Below are positions 47,343 to 60,164 of a DNA stretch of 64,000 nucleotides, piece after piece. Each line of letters opens with the position of its first letter. Positions within the stretch are counted from its first letter, which is position 1. The translations under genes and the position numbers were made by a program. The stretch lies in assembly GCA_948146395.1 (NCBI GenBank), contig OX411556.1, forward strand, positions 28,257,653-28,321,652. The letters run 5' to 3'. The stretch is from Fragum whitleyi. Lineage: Eukaryota > Mollusca > Bivalvia > Cardiida > Cardiidae. The notes below the pieces were generated by a model that saw nothing but the letters and a program-made list of their open reading frames with translations, was not told the DNA's origin and ran no database searches.

Positions 47343-47418
47343 AAATAACGGATAAAAAATCTTAATTTTTGAGAATGACGAATCATTCTCAAAATTAAGA
47401 CTTTTTCAGCCGTTATTT
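47343..47418. repeat. Hairpin, about 35-bp arms
   Basis: AAATAACGGATAAAAAATCT..GAATGA pairs with TCATTCTC..CCGTTATTT, with a 4-bp loop and few mismatches. Confidence 0.85.
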
Positions 47419-48429
47419 AAGAATCTAAAAATATTTATATTTGGATTCGATGAGTTCACGTCTGTAACTTAAATGAGTAGCGTCGGCGACGCAGAATGTT
47501 TTCACTCACAGTTTCGAGGGCTAACGCCATTTTAACTGACGTCATCGAGATTTTCAAAGGTTTTCCCGTAATTTTCAAAAATAGTCCGTCTATGTACATC
47601 CGGGGTTGATCGTGAGATTGGCCGAGTGGTGTTCCGAATGATCATAGCATATTACATATATTTCTCTTTTTAAGCGTTGATTCAACGATGGTTTTTGAAA
47701 TATAACGCCATTAGAAGAAGAGTACCGAAATGGGACCGATTTCAACATTCTCGCTACAGGCATCCTACTATAACGTTACACCTATGACTTCAGAGGCGGA
47801 TCCATGGTTTCTATAAAGGGGGTTCGATGTAGGCAAACAGAATTCGATTATTAGTCCCACCGTTTCCCTAGATAGGGATACTGTGAGACTAATTGCTCAA
47901 ATTTTTGTACATTCGGTATTAATTTATTGGTAAAATTTCAAGTTCCTGTTGGTCGAGCACTACAAAAAAGGGGTCTTTTTCATTGTGTTACAAAATTTGT
48001 GAAATTTGTCCACGAGAATGAACCCCTGATACCCCTCTTGGTCCGACATTGAACTCGAAATAGTACCATCAAAATTGTTATGTCATCATTATGTATTAGG
48101 TATTTTGGGCGATTTTGTCCGCTCAGGGCGGCTGTTAAAATTCGCCGAATGGTGTCTGATACATTTAATAATATTGATAACAAAGACATTTATTGAGTAA
48201 CATGCTCGCGACAGACAGACATTAAAAGATGGGCAAACATAGCATGCTTTAATTCATTTGAGGATTTTTAGTGTAAATAAACTTTGAAAATACGTTTGAA
48301 TGTTTGACCTAAAATATATTACGTAACCTTACTCTACATCCTTTTTAACTAAATGACCCATGCTAAAAAAAGAAGCATGTATCTTTAAAACTGACAAGAA
48401 TATGGTTCCTTGAATGTTTTTCGTTGGAT
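47419..48429. other. Intergenic DNA, nothing recognised
   Basis: No coding signal or repeat family could be assigned. Confidence 0.45.
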
Positions 48430-48811
48430 TATCCTAAAATACTGGTAGATTATAACTTGATAATATCACCGCTAAACCAGTGAAATTACCAAAAATTATA
48501 CCGTGCTTTCGTTTATTTCATTCTTGACGCTATTTATGCGGGGTCAAATAAACGAATGATGCGACGACGTTGCAAAACAATCTAATTTGCGCGCTTTGAG
48601 ATAATTGGTCCCAATTTTTCCTTTTTTTGCATTAAAGAAAAAGAATAATTGTTTGTTGTTTTTTTTAAAGAAAGATCGATAAATTGGCCATTTAGTGAAC
48701 AACAAAAGCTATGTTTTACTCGGCTCTGCCAATAGTGAAAGTATAGTTTTTGTTCTCGAAGTGAAATATCAATCGATCTGACTCTGGAAGTAACGCCCCC
48801 CCCCCCCCCCC
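48430..48811. mobile_element. MITE-4-like copy, reverse orientation, ending at a C-run
   Basis: Words AACCAGTGAAATTACC, TTGCGCGCTTTGAGATAATTGG, AATTGTTTGTTGTTTTTT, CTCGGCTCTGCC and AATATCAATCGATCTGACTC correspond to the family at 45-46 kb. C-run at 48,796-48,811. Confidence 0.5.
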
Positions 48812-48849
48812 GCTGCTCTGTCCCTAATGGCTTTACAGTCATGATTTTT

Positions 48850-49165
48850 AGCTATTTCGATAAAGTTATATGATCTGCTGATGTATACCAAATTTCAACT
48901 GTTTCAGAAGAAGAATTTTAAAGATTGTCTTTAAAAAACAACTTTGGGTTTTTATCACAACCAGAGTTTTCAACCAAATATATATTCTCTAAGGTACACA
49001 ATGTACTTCGGAATAGGATCAGTTAAGGAAAAATTCTGTAAAATTTGGTGTAAATCGGCTCTGTAGTTTAGGAGCAGATTTCGTTTGAAAAATGTTGACG
49101 GACGGCGGGCGGAGTGTGATCACAATAACTCACATGAGCACTATGTGCTTTGGTGAGCTAAATAT
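48850..49165 (+). repeat. Dispersed bivalve-type repeat (..GATCACAATAACTCAC..GGTGAGCTAA)
   Basis: The 3' end TTGACGGACGGCGGGCGGAG / TGATCACAATAACTCAC / GGTGAGCTAA and the upstream CTGTAGTTTAGGAGCAGATT are phrases I recognise from many bivalve genomic sequences. Function unknown; presumably an old transposable element. Confidence 0.7.
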
Positions 49166-49175
49166 GTAATTCGTA

Positions 49176-49298
49176 CTTAGTGTTTTGTATGAATAAAAAT
49201 ATCTAACGAGGTTGGGAGAATTGATAATTGACGAAGCTCTGCCGACAATTATCAATTCTCCCAACCTCGTTAGATATTTTTTCATACACTACACTAAG
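49176..49298. repeat. Long hairpin, about 54-bp arms, 15-bp loop
   Basis: AATATCTAACGAGGTTGGGA..GAATTGATAATTG pairs with CAATTATCAATTCTCCCAAC..GATATT. The outer arms (CTTAGTGT..GTATGAA) also pair. Loop ACGAAGCTCTGCCGA. It shares CCCAACCTCG with the hairpin at 45.6 kb. Confidence 0.9.
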
Positions 49299-49542
49299 TA
49301 AGTATTATATTTATCTTATAACCTCTATATGTCTTGTTTCGTCGTTGTTTCTAACTGAAATGCAAGTTTTTAAAAATAACTCTATTATGTCATTGTTCTA
49401 AAAATAACTATGTGATATCATAAAAATATCATATGGGATGTGATTACATGGATATTTGTATAGTAAGAAGATAAAAAATAAATACTACTACTATTGCTAC
49501 TTATCATAATGATAGCAACAACAACAAAAAAATTCATAATGA

Positions 49543-49543
49543 C

Positions 49544-49575
<32 letters not shown>

Positions 49576-49625
49576 TAATAATGATAATAATTATAATAAC
49601 AAAACATGTAATAATAATGATAATA
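49543..49625. repeat. (ATA)n microsatellite
   Basis: AATAAT repeats with GATAAT interruptions. Confidence 0.95.
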
Positions 49626-51089
49626 GTTATGTGCAATCGCTCATTATGCAGACAGATTCTTTATGCTAGTTCAAAGCATGCCATAATTACTTGTATGAAT
49701 TCTTGAATGAAAAAAATATTTTTAGAAAAAAAAGAGAGAAAAAGATTGGGAGCTTTGTTGATATTAAATTTAAGAAGGATGCGAAAATAAAAATCGGCTT
49801 ATCCTTCTTTAGTCTGGGTTTTACATCCATTCCGACACCAAGTTTAGTTCCGGTTGACTGGTACCAGATTTTTACACGATTTTTATGAATGATTTGTAAA
49901 CAAGTTTGAAAACCTTGAGGCCACGTGCACTGACAAAAGAAGTGTTTGTGTCGCGTGTCTCAGCATCCGTCCCTTAACCTTTTCGCCATCTTGAGAAATT
50001 AGTCGACGGTACATTTCGGAGACGAAGACAACTTTTTTCGTGTTGTTGTTTTATTTTATGGAAGTTTAACAAAGCGACTTATCACAATATTCAAAGTTTA
50101 CTTGGTTTTCTAACCAAAATAAATTATTATGAAATTTACATATTATATACAACACGATATCTGACAATGTGGCAATTAAGCAAATTCTTTAGTACGATAC
50201 TTTGTTTCTTTTCTTTCGCTTGCATGCAAAGTAGTGTCATAAAAGTCTATGAATATAAAAAAAAATCGTAACATTTTCGCTTGATGTCGTTTTATAAGAA
50301 TAATTGTGGAGTACGAGATAAATATATATTTGTATTTATTCTATTTTCACTTATAAAATTATTCACCTATTTATCAATTCAATTAGAATTTAAATTACAG
50401 CTTATTTCTACAAATATGAAGAAGGAAATTAAACATAAAAGTTACTTAGAAAATTATGCATGTTTTGAATCTTTCAGAACTTCTTTCAAAGTTTGACTCT
50501 TGTAAAGTCTTTGAACTATATTCACCTGATTTTCGTTACTTTGATAAAAATCCGTACACCGTACAAGATGCTTGACTCTTTGAGAATGTTTGAGAAATTG
50601 CACCCCGCTTTGCACGTGATTACACGTGCAAAGCCGGGTTTTATTTCTTAATCGTTTAACGAACGTTTTCATGTTGAACGTAGTTAAGCATCATAACTCC
50701 GGCAAAAGTGTTGAAGCAGCAATATAAAAAATCGATTGCACTTTAACGACCTCGGGAATCGAAATTGAATATAAAATTGACCTTTAATACAAAAGATGGA
50801 ACGAATTTTGGTGAAAGACAAATTTCCGATCTTTTTTGTAACTAGGGATTATTTCGTGTATTTCTTTAGACTTTAAGGGGAGTAATGAGGCATGGATTGC
50901 AGCCGTATTGAATTCATCCGCAGAATTGATACGCTGGGGGATGAAAGGGTTTAATACGACCCCAATTCCCTTTTCATTGCCCCACTCCTTTTGAGGATAC
51001 TTCTTTACATGTTTAGTCCCAATATTATTTCATTTTTTATTAATCCTAAACAGGACGTATATTCTTAGCAAGTATTATCTAATGCTTTT
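49626..51089. other. Intergenic DNA with a CACGTG hairpin
   Basis: 50,604-50,638 is a hairpin: CCCGCTTTGCACGTG pairs with CACGTGCAAAGCCGGG across ATTA. Its left arm recurs at 60,983. No gene seen. Confidence 0.5.
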
Positions 51090-51440
51090 CGGTGGATAAA
51101 TGAGAAAAAATGGTAGATTATCATCATGAAACTCACAGACTGACCATTGAAATTATCAAAAGTTTATTCACTACTTACGTTCAATTCACCTTATCTGACG
51201 TTATCTAAGCAGAGCCGAACAAATTACGTCATCATGTACGTTGCATAGTTTTCACGTGGAAAACGACGCACTTTAAGAAAATTGGTCTTTAAAAATGTGT
51301 TCAAATTTTGTCTCATTTTTTGCATTAAAGAAATATTATCATTTACAACATTTTTAAAGAGCTTTTTTACATATCGAGGTACATTGAAAAACGTTTTACA
51401 AGCTCTTAATCGATTAAATAAAAGATACCTTTGAATAAAT
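51090..51440 (-). mobile_element. MITE-4-like fragment
   Basis: CATTGAAATTATCAAAAGT, TTACGTCATCATGTACGTTGC, TTCACGTGGAAAACGACGCA, CTTTAAGAAAATTGG and GCATTAAAGAAA are complements of MITE-4 words. Confidence 0.45.
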
Positions 51441-51610
51441 AAATCATAACATAAAAAATTTAATTCATGAAAGAGATGAAGAAAATAATTGTTCATTTCA
51501 TAGAATTATGAAACTGAAAAGCTAATCATACTATATGAATTGGCGAATTACGAAAAAATAGTCGTAAGTCAAAAATCACAAATCGTACCTGGTGTTTTCA
51601 TTCATAGTTA

Positions 51611-51694
51611 GATTCTGCCTTGCAATATCTCATTTGGAATCGTCTTTAGAAGACGATTCCAATGATATGATACATGGCAGAATTTAGTCATATT
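51611..51694. repeat. Hairpin, about 37-bp arms
   Basis: TTGGAATCGTCTT is perfectly complementary to AAGACGATTCCAA across TAG. The pairing extends outward, with mismatches, to ATTCTGCC / GGCAGAAT. Confidence 0.85.
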
Positions 51695-52202
51695 TAGTCA
51701 TTTCTGTAGAAGCAACATTAATGTTTGACTTACGCAAAAAAAAATGGTCGCAAGATGTTAAGTAAAATAAGCCCCAAATTTATTGTTGCAAGGGTTACAT
51801 TTGGTGCCCGATGAGGGAGCCGAGCCGTAGTTATACCTATCACAAGTACCTGGTCCAATGCAGTTCGTGCGTCTGTCCGAGTTTATTTTTGCACTTTCAC
51901 TAGATTCATCTCCATAATTTGGATTTATTACAATCGTTTTGTTTCATATTCAAACTTTATTTTCGGAAAAGTTTTATAGGTTTTATGGAATATAACAATA
52001 CAAAACAATTTTTATTACAAAAAAGGGGACTGTGAAACAATCTCCCGTGGATTTGATGTAAGAGAAACATAAAAATACCATGTCTCGAAACCAGGCCATT
52101 TACGAGTCAGACCCTTTCCTCACAAAAATCTCCACGAACCGACTTTTAAGTCGTAATTAAATTAATCTTTACATATATAATTTTATAAAAACCTGACTTA
52201 TT
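51695..52202. other. Intergenic DNA, nothing recognised
   Basis: No gene or repeat assigned. Confidence 0.4.
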
Positions 52203-52216
52203 TCATAATGTTTTGA

Positions 52217-52502
52217 TTTGGTTTGATTTGAATTGGGGTTTTACGTCGCTTTCAACAATCTCTCAGTTATATCACGACGACTGGAGTACCTAACGATGGA
52301 TTCCTGGTATTTCTCACACCAGTACTACCACCACATCCCTTTCCTAGCATCCATTTGCTATTCCACATAGGTTTACGATTATGTACCCATTGGTTGAAGA
52401 CAAATGTCGGAAAGGATAAGTGCCGCGGCCGGGGATCGAACCCGTGCGAATATAGACCCCTATAGAAGTCTGGCGCACTACCAACTGCGCTATTGCCGCG
52501 GC
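52217..52502 (-). mobile_element. Complete tRNA-derived SINE with 14-bp target-site duplication
   Basis: On the minus strand the head GCCGCGGCAATAGCGCAGTT / GGTAGTGCGCC / GGGTTCGATCCCCGGCCGCGGC has A and B boxes of a pol III promoter and pairing acceptor-stem ends GCCGCGG/CCGCGGC. It is followed by the family body (TATCCTTTCCGACATTTGTC, GGTGTGAGAAATACCAGGAA) and the tail TAAAACCCCAATTC with TCAAA-type repeats. Both sides carry TCATAATGTTTTGA (52,203-52,216 and 52,503-52,516). Confidence 0.93.
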
Positions 52503-52831
52503 TCATAATGTTTTGAGCACATACATGTCTTTCACACTATTTGAGAACATTTATCTAGCATAAAATCGCGTTTTCGTTCTTTGACATAAATCTGAAAAAA
52601 AAAATTATCGGGAGCGACAACCTTTTTATTCATATTTCAATTTATTTAAGAACTTAATTCGAAAAAGGTAATCTACAAAAATAGCCTTATGAATGAAAAG
52701 CTAGCTGCAGATGGCCTTTTCATCTTCACCTATTCTTATTTCGTCGTCTACCTTACGCGAAAGAAATCCATAGTCGTTGAAATTGGGGAATCGTAGCTCA
52801 TTTAAGGTACAATTAAGTACTTGAGCTGTGA

Positions 52832-53113
52832 CTTTTGGTTTAAATTCGGTTTAACGCCAATTTTAACATTATTTTAGTCATATCGCGGCGGCTGGAGCAC
52901 CTAACAACGGATTCCGGATATTTCTCACACCAGTACTACCACCACATCCTTTCCTAGCCTCCAGCTGCTTTCCCACATAGGTTAAGACTACCAACCAATG
53001 GGGGGGGGGGGGGGGGTAGGCAAATTAGCGGAAAGAATGTGTGTCGCCGTCGGGGATCGAAACCGGGAACTCTTGATTGACAGTCCGACTCGCTACCAAC
53101 TGCTCTATGACGG
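52832..53113 (-). mobile_element. tRNA-derived SINE, second copy, 11-bp target-site duplication
   Basis: Minus-strand head ACCGTCATAGAGCAGTTGGT..CGGTTTCGATCCCCGACGG. The body is as in the copy at 52.2 kb, interrupted by a C-run (G on the plus strand, 53,000-53,016). Tail CGCGATATGACT..GGCGTTAAACC. TTGAGCTGTGA flanks both sides (52,821-52,831, 53,114-53,124). Confidence 0.92.
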
Positions 53114-53134
53114 TTGAGCTGTGATATTGACCTA

Positions 53135-53430
53135 CAGCTAGGAACTTCGTGAATTTGACATTTATTTCGATCAAAGCCATTCTAAATAGCTCGCTTAGCG
53201 ATCCATTCAATGTATTCAAAACACTCACTCCAATCAATCGAAAACGTCCCGAAATCGTTCAAATCTCTCAGAAATCCTAAAAAAAAAACCCACAAAACAC
53301 TTCCAAATCGTTCACCATCCAACATTCCACGATTATATTGGCTTGTGGATTTTAAAGCGTTTTATTTTGTCCGTGAATGCTCAAGAATAGAAAAGTACGT
53401 AGATTTTATTAAAGGGGGGTGGGGGTAATG
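53135..53430 (+). mobile_element. MITE-3 copy d, 3'-truncated
   Basis: TA then CAGCTAGGAACTTCGTGAAT, followed by ATTTCGATCAAAGCCATTCT and CATTCA/CACTCA-rich body. The nested palindrome and right end are missing. It lies 10 bp after the SINE target-site duplication. Confidence 0.75.
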
Positions 53431-53764
53431 AAAAAATCGACAATGTACAGTATGTAACACCGTGTTTCAAAATTCAAGTTTTCCAGAAGGTCATCGACCC
53501 ATGTGATGTGTTAAAATATCAACGGTGAGCAATAAATAGCAACATTGACAAATATTTAGTCTTGCACGAATACAATAGATGAAATCTCATAAAGACAAAC
53601 AAAATTAACGTTCATGTAAAGTGTTTGAGACCCAATTTTAATGACATTCATTTGCCAAGAAAAAGCAGTATGTCCAGGAATATTATATATCAAAATGAAG
53701 CTATTTTTGAGCACAAGCAGTTGAAAACGAGTACCTTACACTAGTAAAAAGGTTTTCAATTTAT
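53431..53764. other. Intergenic DNA, nothing recognised
   Basis: Starts with a G-rich AAGGGGGGTGGGGGTAATG stretch. No coding signal. Confidence 0.4.
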
Positions 53765-53885
53765 GTTGGACCCGTGATAGTTCCGAAACATTTCGGAACT
53801 CATGACCTTTCACAGTTTTCATCGACCTTTCCTAATGAAACCACCAGGAAGTCTTAGTTCATGACTTCCGAAACTTATCGGAACC
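53765..53885. mobile_element. MITE-2 copy c, diverged and shortened
   Basis: GGACCCGTGATAGTTCCGAA, CTTTCACAGTTTTCATCGAC, TTTCCTAATGAAAC and CGAAACTTATCGGAACC correspond to the family at 40.3 kb. The terminal TTAAGGTAGT is lost. Confidence 0.7.
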
Positions 53886-56029
<2,144 letters not shown>

Positions 56030-56129
56030 GCATTAGAATAGTTATTTTGACAAGAAGTTATGTTTCGTAATCTCTTTTAACAAGACAGGCGTCAATGCAT
56101 CAGTTGACAATCAATAAGTCGTACCTGCA

Positions 56130-56400
56130 GCTTTATCCAAGCTGTGTTGGTTAGGCATTAAACTTCCAATCTGGAAGTCGTGGGTTCGATCCCCGGTGGC
56201 GGCAAATATCCTTTCCGACGTTTGTCTCTCACCAATGGGTATATAATCGTTAACCTATGTGAGATAGCAGTCGGAGGCTAGGAAAGGGTGTAATGGTAGT
56301 ACAGGTGAAAGAAATACCAGGAATCTAGTGTTAAGTGCTCCGGCCGCCGCGATATAACTGCGAAATTGTTGAAAGCGGCGTAAAACCCATTCTAACAAAC
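56130..56400 (+). mobile_element. tRNA-derived SINE, third copy
   Basis: Head TGTGTTGGTTAGGCATTAAA..GTGGGTTCGATCCCCGG, then the family body TATCCTTTCCGACGTTTGTC, CCTATGTGAGATAGCAGTCG and AATACCAGGAATCTAGTG, and the tail CGCGATATAACTGCGAAATT..GGCGTAAAACCC with AACAAACAAACAAA. The 5' edge merges with a TGCAGCTTTATCCAAGCTGT hairpin. No target-site duplication could be read. Confidence 0.88.
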
Positions 56401-56945
56401 AAACAAAATTATTCAAGATGTAGATACGGCATGTTGGACGCCCGTTTTAATAGACATGTTTTTGATATTAAGTGTTAACACTTTCCTGTTTTACAAAATT
56501 TTGGACTTGTCCAAATTCAAAGGTTTTGCAGGCGAAAATTTTAAGTGGATTTAATTTGAAAAATAACCAATTAGTAGGGTAGAAAATAATTTTTCTATTT
56601 TTTTAATTAATAAAAGAAGCAATTTCTTCTTTTTTCACAATGTTTTCTCAATCATAAAATCACAGACTCGTAAAAAGCAGGGATTAAACAGCAAAGGGTT
56701 AAGTGTAAATATTCAGTGGTCAGTCCAATTAAAGCCACGCGTCAATTTATATGGTTTTTATCAGCTACTTTTCTTTAAAGAACCCACGGCTGCAACAGCA
56801 GGCGAGAAGGATAGTCGGTTAGCGTGCATGTCGTCTGCCCAGTTCGTCTGCCCAATTATGACCATATAAATGAGTCTTTTGAAAACGATAAGTGAACGAT
56901 AATTTACTTCTTTAAATGCAGATGAAACATGATTTCACTTATGCA
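56401..56945. other. Intergenic DNA, nothing recognised
   Basis: AT-rich, with no coding signal. Confidence 0.4.
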
Positions 56946-56949
56946 TATG

Positions 56950-57209
56950 TGACCCGTCGCGCAAAAAGGGACCATCTTGGAACTTAATAAAATAAATAAT
57001 TGAAAAAAAGGGATTGGTTTTAGAACAGGCCAACTAGAGGTCGCATTTCAAAAATTATTTCACTGGAATGTAGATTGATTATTCTAGATTAAAAAAATAA
57101 GTAATCTGCGAAAAGCTTCGACCCTAGTCAGTCTGCGCATTACGCGCAGTCTGACAAGGATCGAAATTTTACGCTCTTCCCAGATGGCCCCTATGCGCGT
57201 GACGGGTCA
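56950..57209. mobile_element. MITE-1 copy d
   Basis: TGACCCGTCGCGCAAAAAGG at the left; GCGCGTGACGGGTCA at the right. CAGTCTGCGCATTACGCGCA inside. About 260 bp. Confidence 0.87.
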
Positions 57210-57799
57210 AATATATTTAGATGACCATTCTGTGGCATCCATAAAGAAGCTTGATTGGCCACACATCTACCATGTTAACGGGTATTAATAATAAATGTCT
57301 CGGTCTATTTTCGCGTCCGCGTGTCAAATCGATCGTACCCATCTTTCTTCAATAAATCATTCTCGATATTTAAAAGAGATAAAGAAATATTTTAATTCGT
57401 AAATTCATGAACTAAAGTACATATTCACACTGCATGAATACACTGAAAAAAAATGCTTGAACATCGAAAGAGATATATCAATATTTTTTTCACTATTCGA
57501 TCCACAAGATCAAATACTCCAACTTTGATTTGTGAGATATTTTTAAAATAATCATGGTAGGAATATGCCACCATAGTTTTGTAACATTCATTATCGTGAC
57601 GTAGTTCTCTGAAAGCAAGACGTGCCGATTTTCCCTCGTACCAATAACACGTTCGTCATTTTGTGCATTTTTCGAATGTTTCGCACATAATTGTTTCTTG
57701 AACGCAGTGTATGCTTTCAATAAGTGGGATTAGATTTTGAGGTTTTAACCTATTTATTTTACATCGATTGGAAACAAGTTCTTACAACTTAGATCGATT
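57210..57799. other. Intergenic DNA
   Basis: A 75-codon minus frame (57,493-57,720) has no recognised signature. GTGACGTAG and TTCGTCATTTTGTGCA at 57,595-57,665 are weakly MITE-4-like. Confidence 0.4.
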
Positions 57800-57814
57800 C
57801 CCCTCAATTCTATT

Positions 57815-57951
57815 TCCTGGAAAATTCACCAGTACTCGCGCCGAATGTATGGGCCAATGAAAGAACCAAGATCGATAGCCGATCCCGGGAACCGAACTCA
57901 GGACCTTCGGATCAAGAGGCCGACGCTTTAACCCTACCCACGGACACTACA
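57815..57951 (-). mobile_element. tRNA-like SINE of a second family
   Basis: On the minus strand: GTGTCCGTGGGTAGGGTTAA, AGCGTCGGCCTCTTGATCC and GAGTTCGGTTCCCGGGATC give plausible A and B boxes and an anticodon-arm-like centre. The body (TTCATTGGCCCATACATTCG) differs from the SINEs at 52-56 kb. Not a functional tRNA by eye, because the stems do not close. Confidence 0.6.
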
Positions 57952-58351
57952 GAGTTTTAGGGTGGGGATGGGCATGTCGAATTCTTTTTCATTATTAGAT
58001 CTATCTTATAGAAATTAATGATAAGATTTATTTCAATAATCAAATGGTTACCATCATTATTATTAAAGCCTACAAATAAATAGAAAAAAGTACATAGATA
58101 AATAAATAAACGGATGAGTAAATGGCCATTCTGAACATCGGATATCCTATTTTGTATTAATTGACTTGATTTAAACCCCGCACTTTGAGACGATGAGAAG
58201 TCATTTGTCATGATATAACGGCCACGAGTCTAACAGTAATCTAGTAATTTATCATTTATCGTATTAGCCTTATAATATAGTGTCAGAATATCAAAATGTT
58301 CAATGTAGAGCTTTTCTTCAAAATCACCGATTTAAAAAAGATATAATAATA

Positions 58352-58352
58352 A

Positions 58353-58448
<96 letters not shown>

Positions 58449-58467
58449 ATTATTATTATTATTATTA
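58352..58467. repeat. (TTA)n microsatellite, about 116 bp
   Basis: Pure TTA/TAT apart from one ATAAT near the end. Confidence 0.98.
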
Positions 58468-58781
58468 AATAGAGCTGTGCGACGATCTTGTTTCTTTTTT
58501 TTTCAAAAATGATCTTTTTCCACTGTCGAAAATATTACCTTGGCGGAGCGAAGAAAATATAATCGGTTTTATTAAAATGAAAATTGTATCTGACAACAGA
58601 CCGTAAAATATTCGAACCTTCATTATAAAGTTTTTTTTTAGATTTTTTAAACCGATTTTAATCGAGTTTAGACGAGAGTTTGAAACGTCCGTAGTAAACC
58701 ATTAGTTTTTTCTAAAGACGGGTTTTGAATACTTTTATTTTTTTTATTGAAGTTTGGGAAACAGATCATTGGGTGTCCGTG

Positions 58782-58830
58782 GTCTAGAGGTAGAGCGTTA
58801 GCCTCTTGAATAGAGAGGGAATTATTCTTA
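58782..58830 (+). mobile_element. 5' half of a tRNA-like SINE head
   Basis: GGTGTCCGTGGTCTAGAGGT and AGAGCGTTAGCCTCTTGAAT share GTGTCCGTGG and GCCTCTTGA with the element at 57.9 kb. There is no B box downstream, so it is a fragment. Confidence 0.55.
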
Positions 58831-59039
58831 GTTGTTAGGACATGTTTCCAAATCACTGTAAAATAAATAGGTTTGAATCTGTATATAGTAAAATAGACAG
58901 TAATCATACCAAAGTACAATATATTCAAAATTGCTAGCTCAGCACTCCGTGGCGTTTCTGATAACCAAAATCACTGTTCAAAATGAGTCGAAATTTATCT
59001 TATTAATCTGTCAAAACATTTAAGCCTTTGCGTGACATT

Positions 59040-59215
59040 TCACAAGTGCACAAAGCTAAGCCTCTGGCCAGCCTGTGCATTCGCACAGACTGGCCAGAAT
59101 CTTAGCTGTGCGTCCGGAATATATTTTCAACAATATCAAAAGTACACAATGCAAAGTCTCTGGCCAGCCTGTGCATTCGCACAGACTGGTCAGAATGTAA
59201 GCTATGCTCCATGCC
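59040..59215 (+). repeat. Tandem pair of hairpin units, 96-bp spacing
   Basis: CTGGCCAGCCTGTGCATTCG followed by CACAGACTGG forms a hairpin (CTGGCCAG / CTGTGC stem, loop ATTC). It occurs at about 59,064 and 59,160 with similar flanks (AAGTGCACAAAGCTAAG / AAGTACACAATGCAAAG). A related unit is at 43,855. Confidence 0.85.
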
Positions 59216-59906
59216 GATGGATAATCTCTTAATGCATCTCCAGGATGCCAGCGATTATTCATTTAAAAGCATTGTGGGACAGTCTAGACTGCTCGGTGTT
59301 TATGCTACACGCGCAATTGAAATTGTTGGATATATCACTCGAAGAATCATTTCATGCAGGCACTCCAATGTATTCTTCTCAGATAACATAATAGACCTTG
59401 CGTTTTTAAGAAAAAGATATGCGCAATGTGCATTTTCAAGATAAGCAGTGTAGCCATATTAAGGGAACGCAAATTGAAAGAAGATGCATATTTTTCAAGT
59501 CTGTCAATTTCATGCACTTGACATATATAACAGCTGTGACGTCGTGCAGTCCGGGACACGCGTCAACGTTACGGTATACATGTTATATACAATGATTGCT
59601 TCTGACATGAAATTCAAATGACCACTGACCGCTGGTCAAGTCACTGATTTACTGACCAGGCCGGCCGTAGTGCAAACAACGATGAGGTGCAACATCTTAA
59701 TCTAATGTCTTCACGATCGAATTGAAGACGAGTGTCATTTTATTTGCACTGCACTTAATTTTCGATCTAGCGCTTTACATATTTAATCATGAAGAAATAA
59801 TGTAATGGAACACATAATTCAGAACTGGATTAAAAAAGTTGTGGTTTATACTCATATAAGTTGAAACTAAGACCAAATCGCTCGAAGACGGCTTTATAAA
59901 AAATGT
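59216..59906. other. Intergenic DNA, nothing recognised
   Basis: No coding signal. TGACCACTGACCGCTGGTCA at about 59,620 is a partial palindrome. Confidence 0.4.
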
Positions 59907-60164
59907 TACCTGTCATGCGAAAAAGGACAATCTGGGAATTCTGAAGATAAATATTTGAAAAAAGAGATTGGTTCTAGAAAAGTAAATCCAGAGGTTGCAT
60001 TTCAAAAATTCGTTCACAGCAAGGTAGATTGATGATTCGAGATTTAGAAAATTAGGAAAATGCGAAAAGTCTCGACCTGAGTCAGTCTGTGCAATCCGCG
60101 CAGTCTGACAAGGTACGACACTTTTTGCACTTCCAAGATGGTCCCTTTTCGAATGACGGGTCAA
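59907..60164. mobile_element. MITE-1 copy e
   Basis: ACCTGTCATGCGAAAAAGGA at the left; GGTCCCTTTTCGAATGACGG at the right. Internal CAGTCTGTGCAATCCGCGCA. The most diverged full-length copy. Confidence 0.82.

Noticed and set aside
52420..52502. Functional tRNA gene
   Set aside because: The sequence has A and B boxes and a closing acceptor stem, but the anticodon arm is irregular and it continues into a SINE body with target-site duplications.
52267..52506. 79-codon minus-strand ORF starting MSRGNSAVGSAP
   Set aside because: It lies entirely within the SINE, including its tRNA-like head.
58280..58468. Poly-Tyr ORF
   Set aside because: Translation of (TTA)n.
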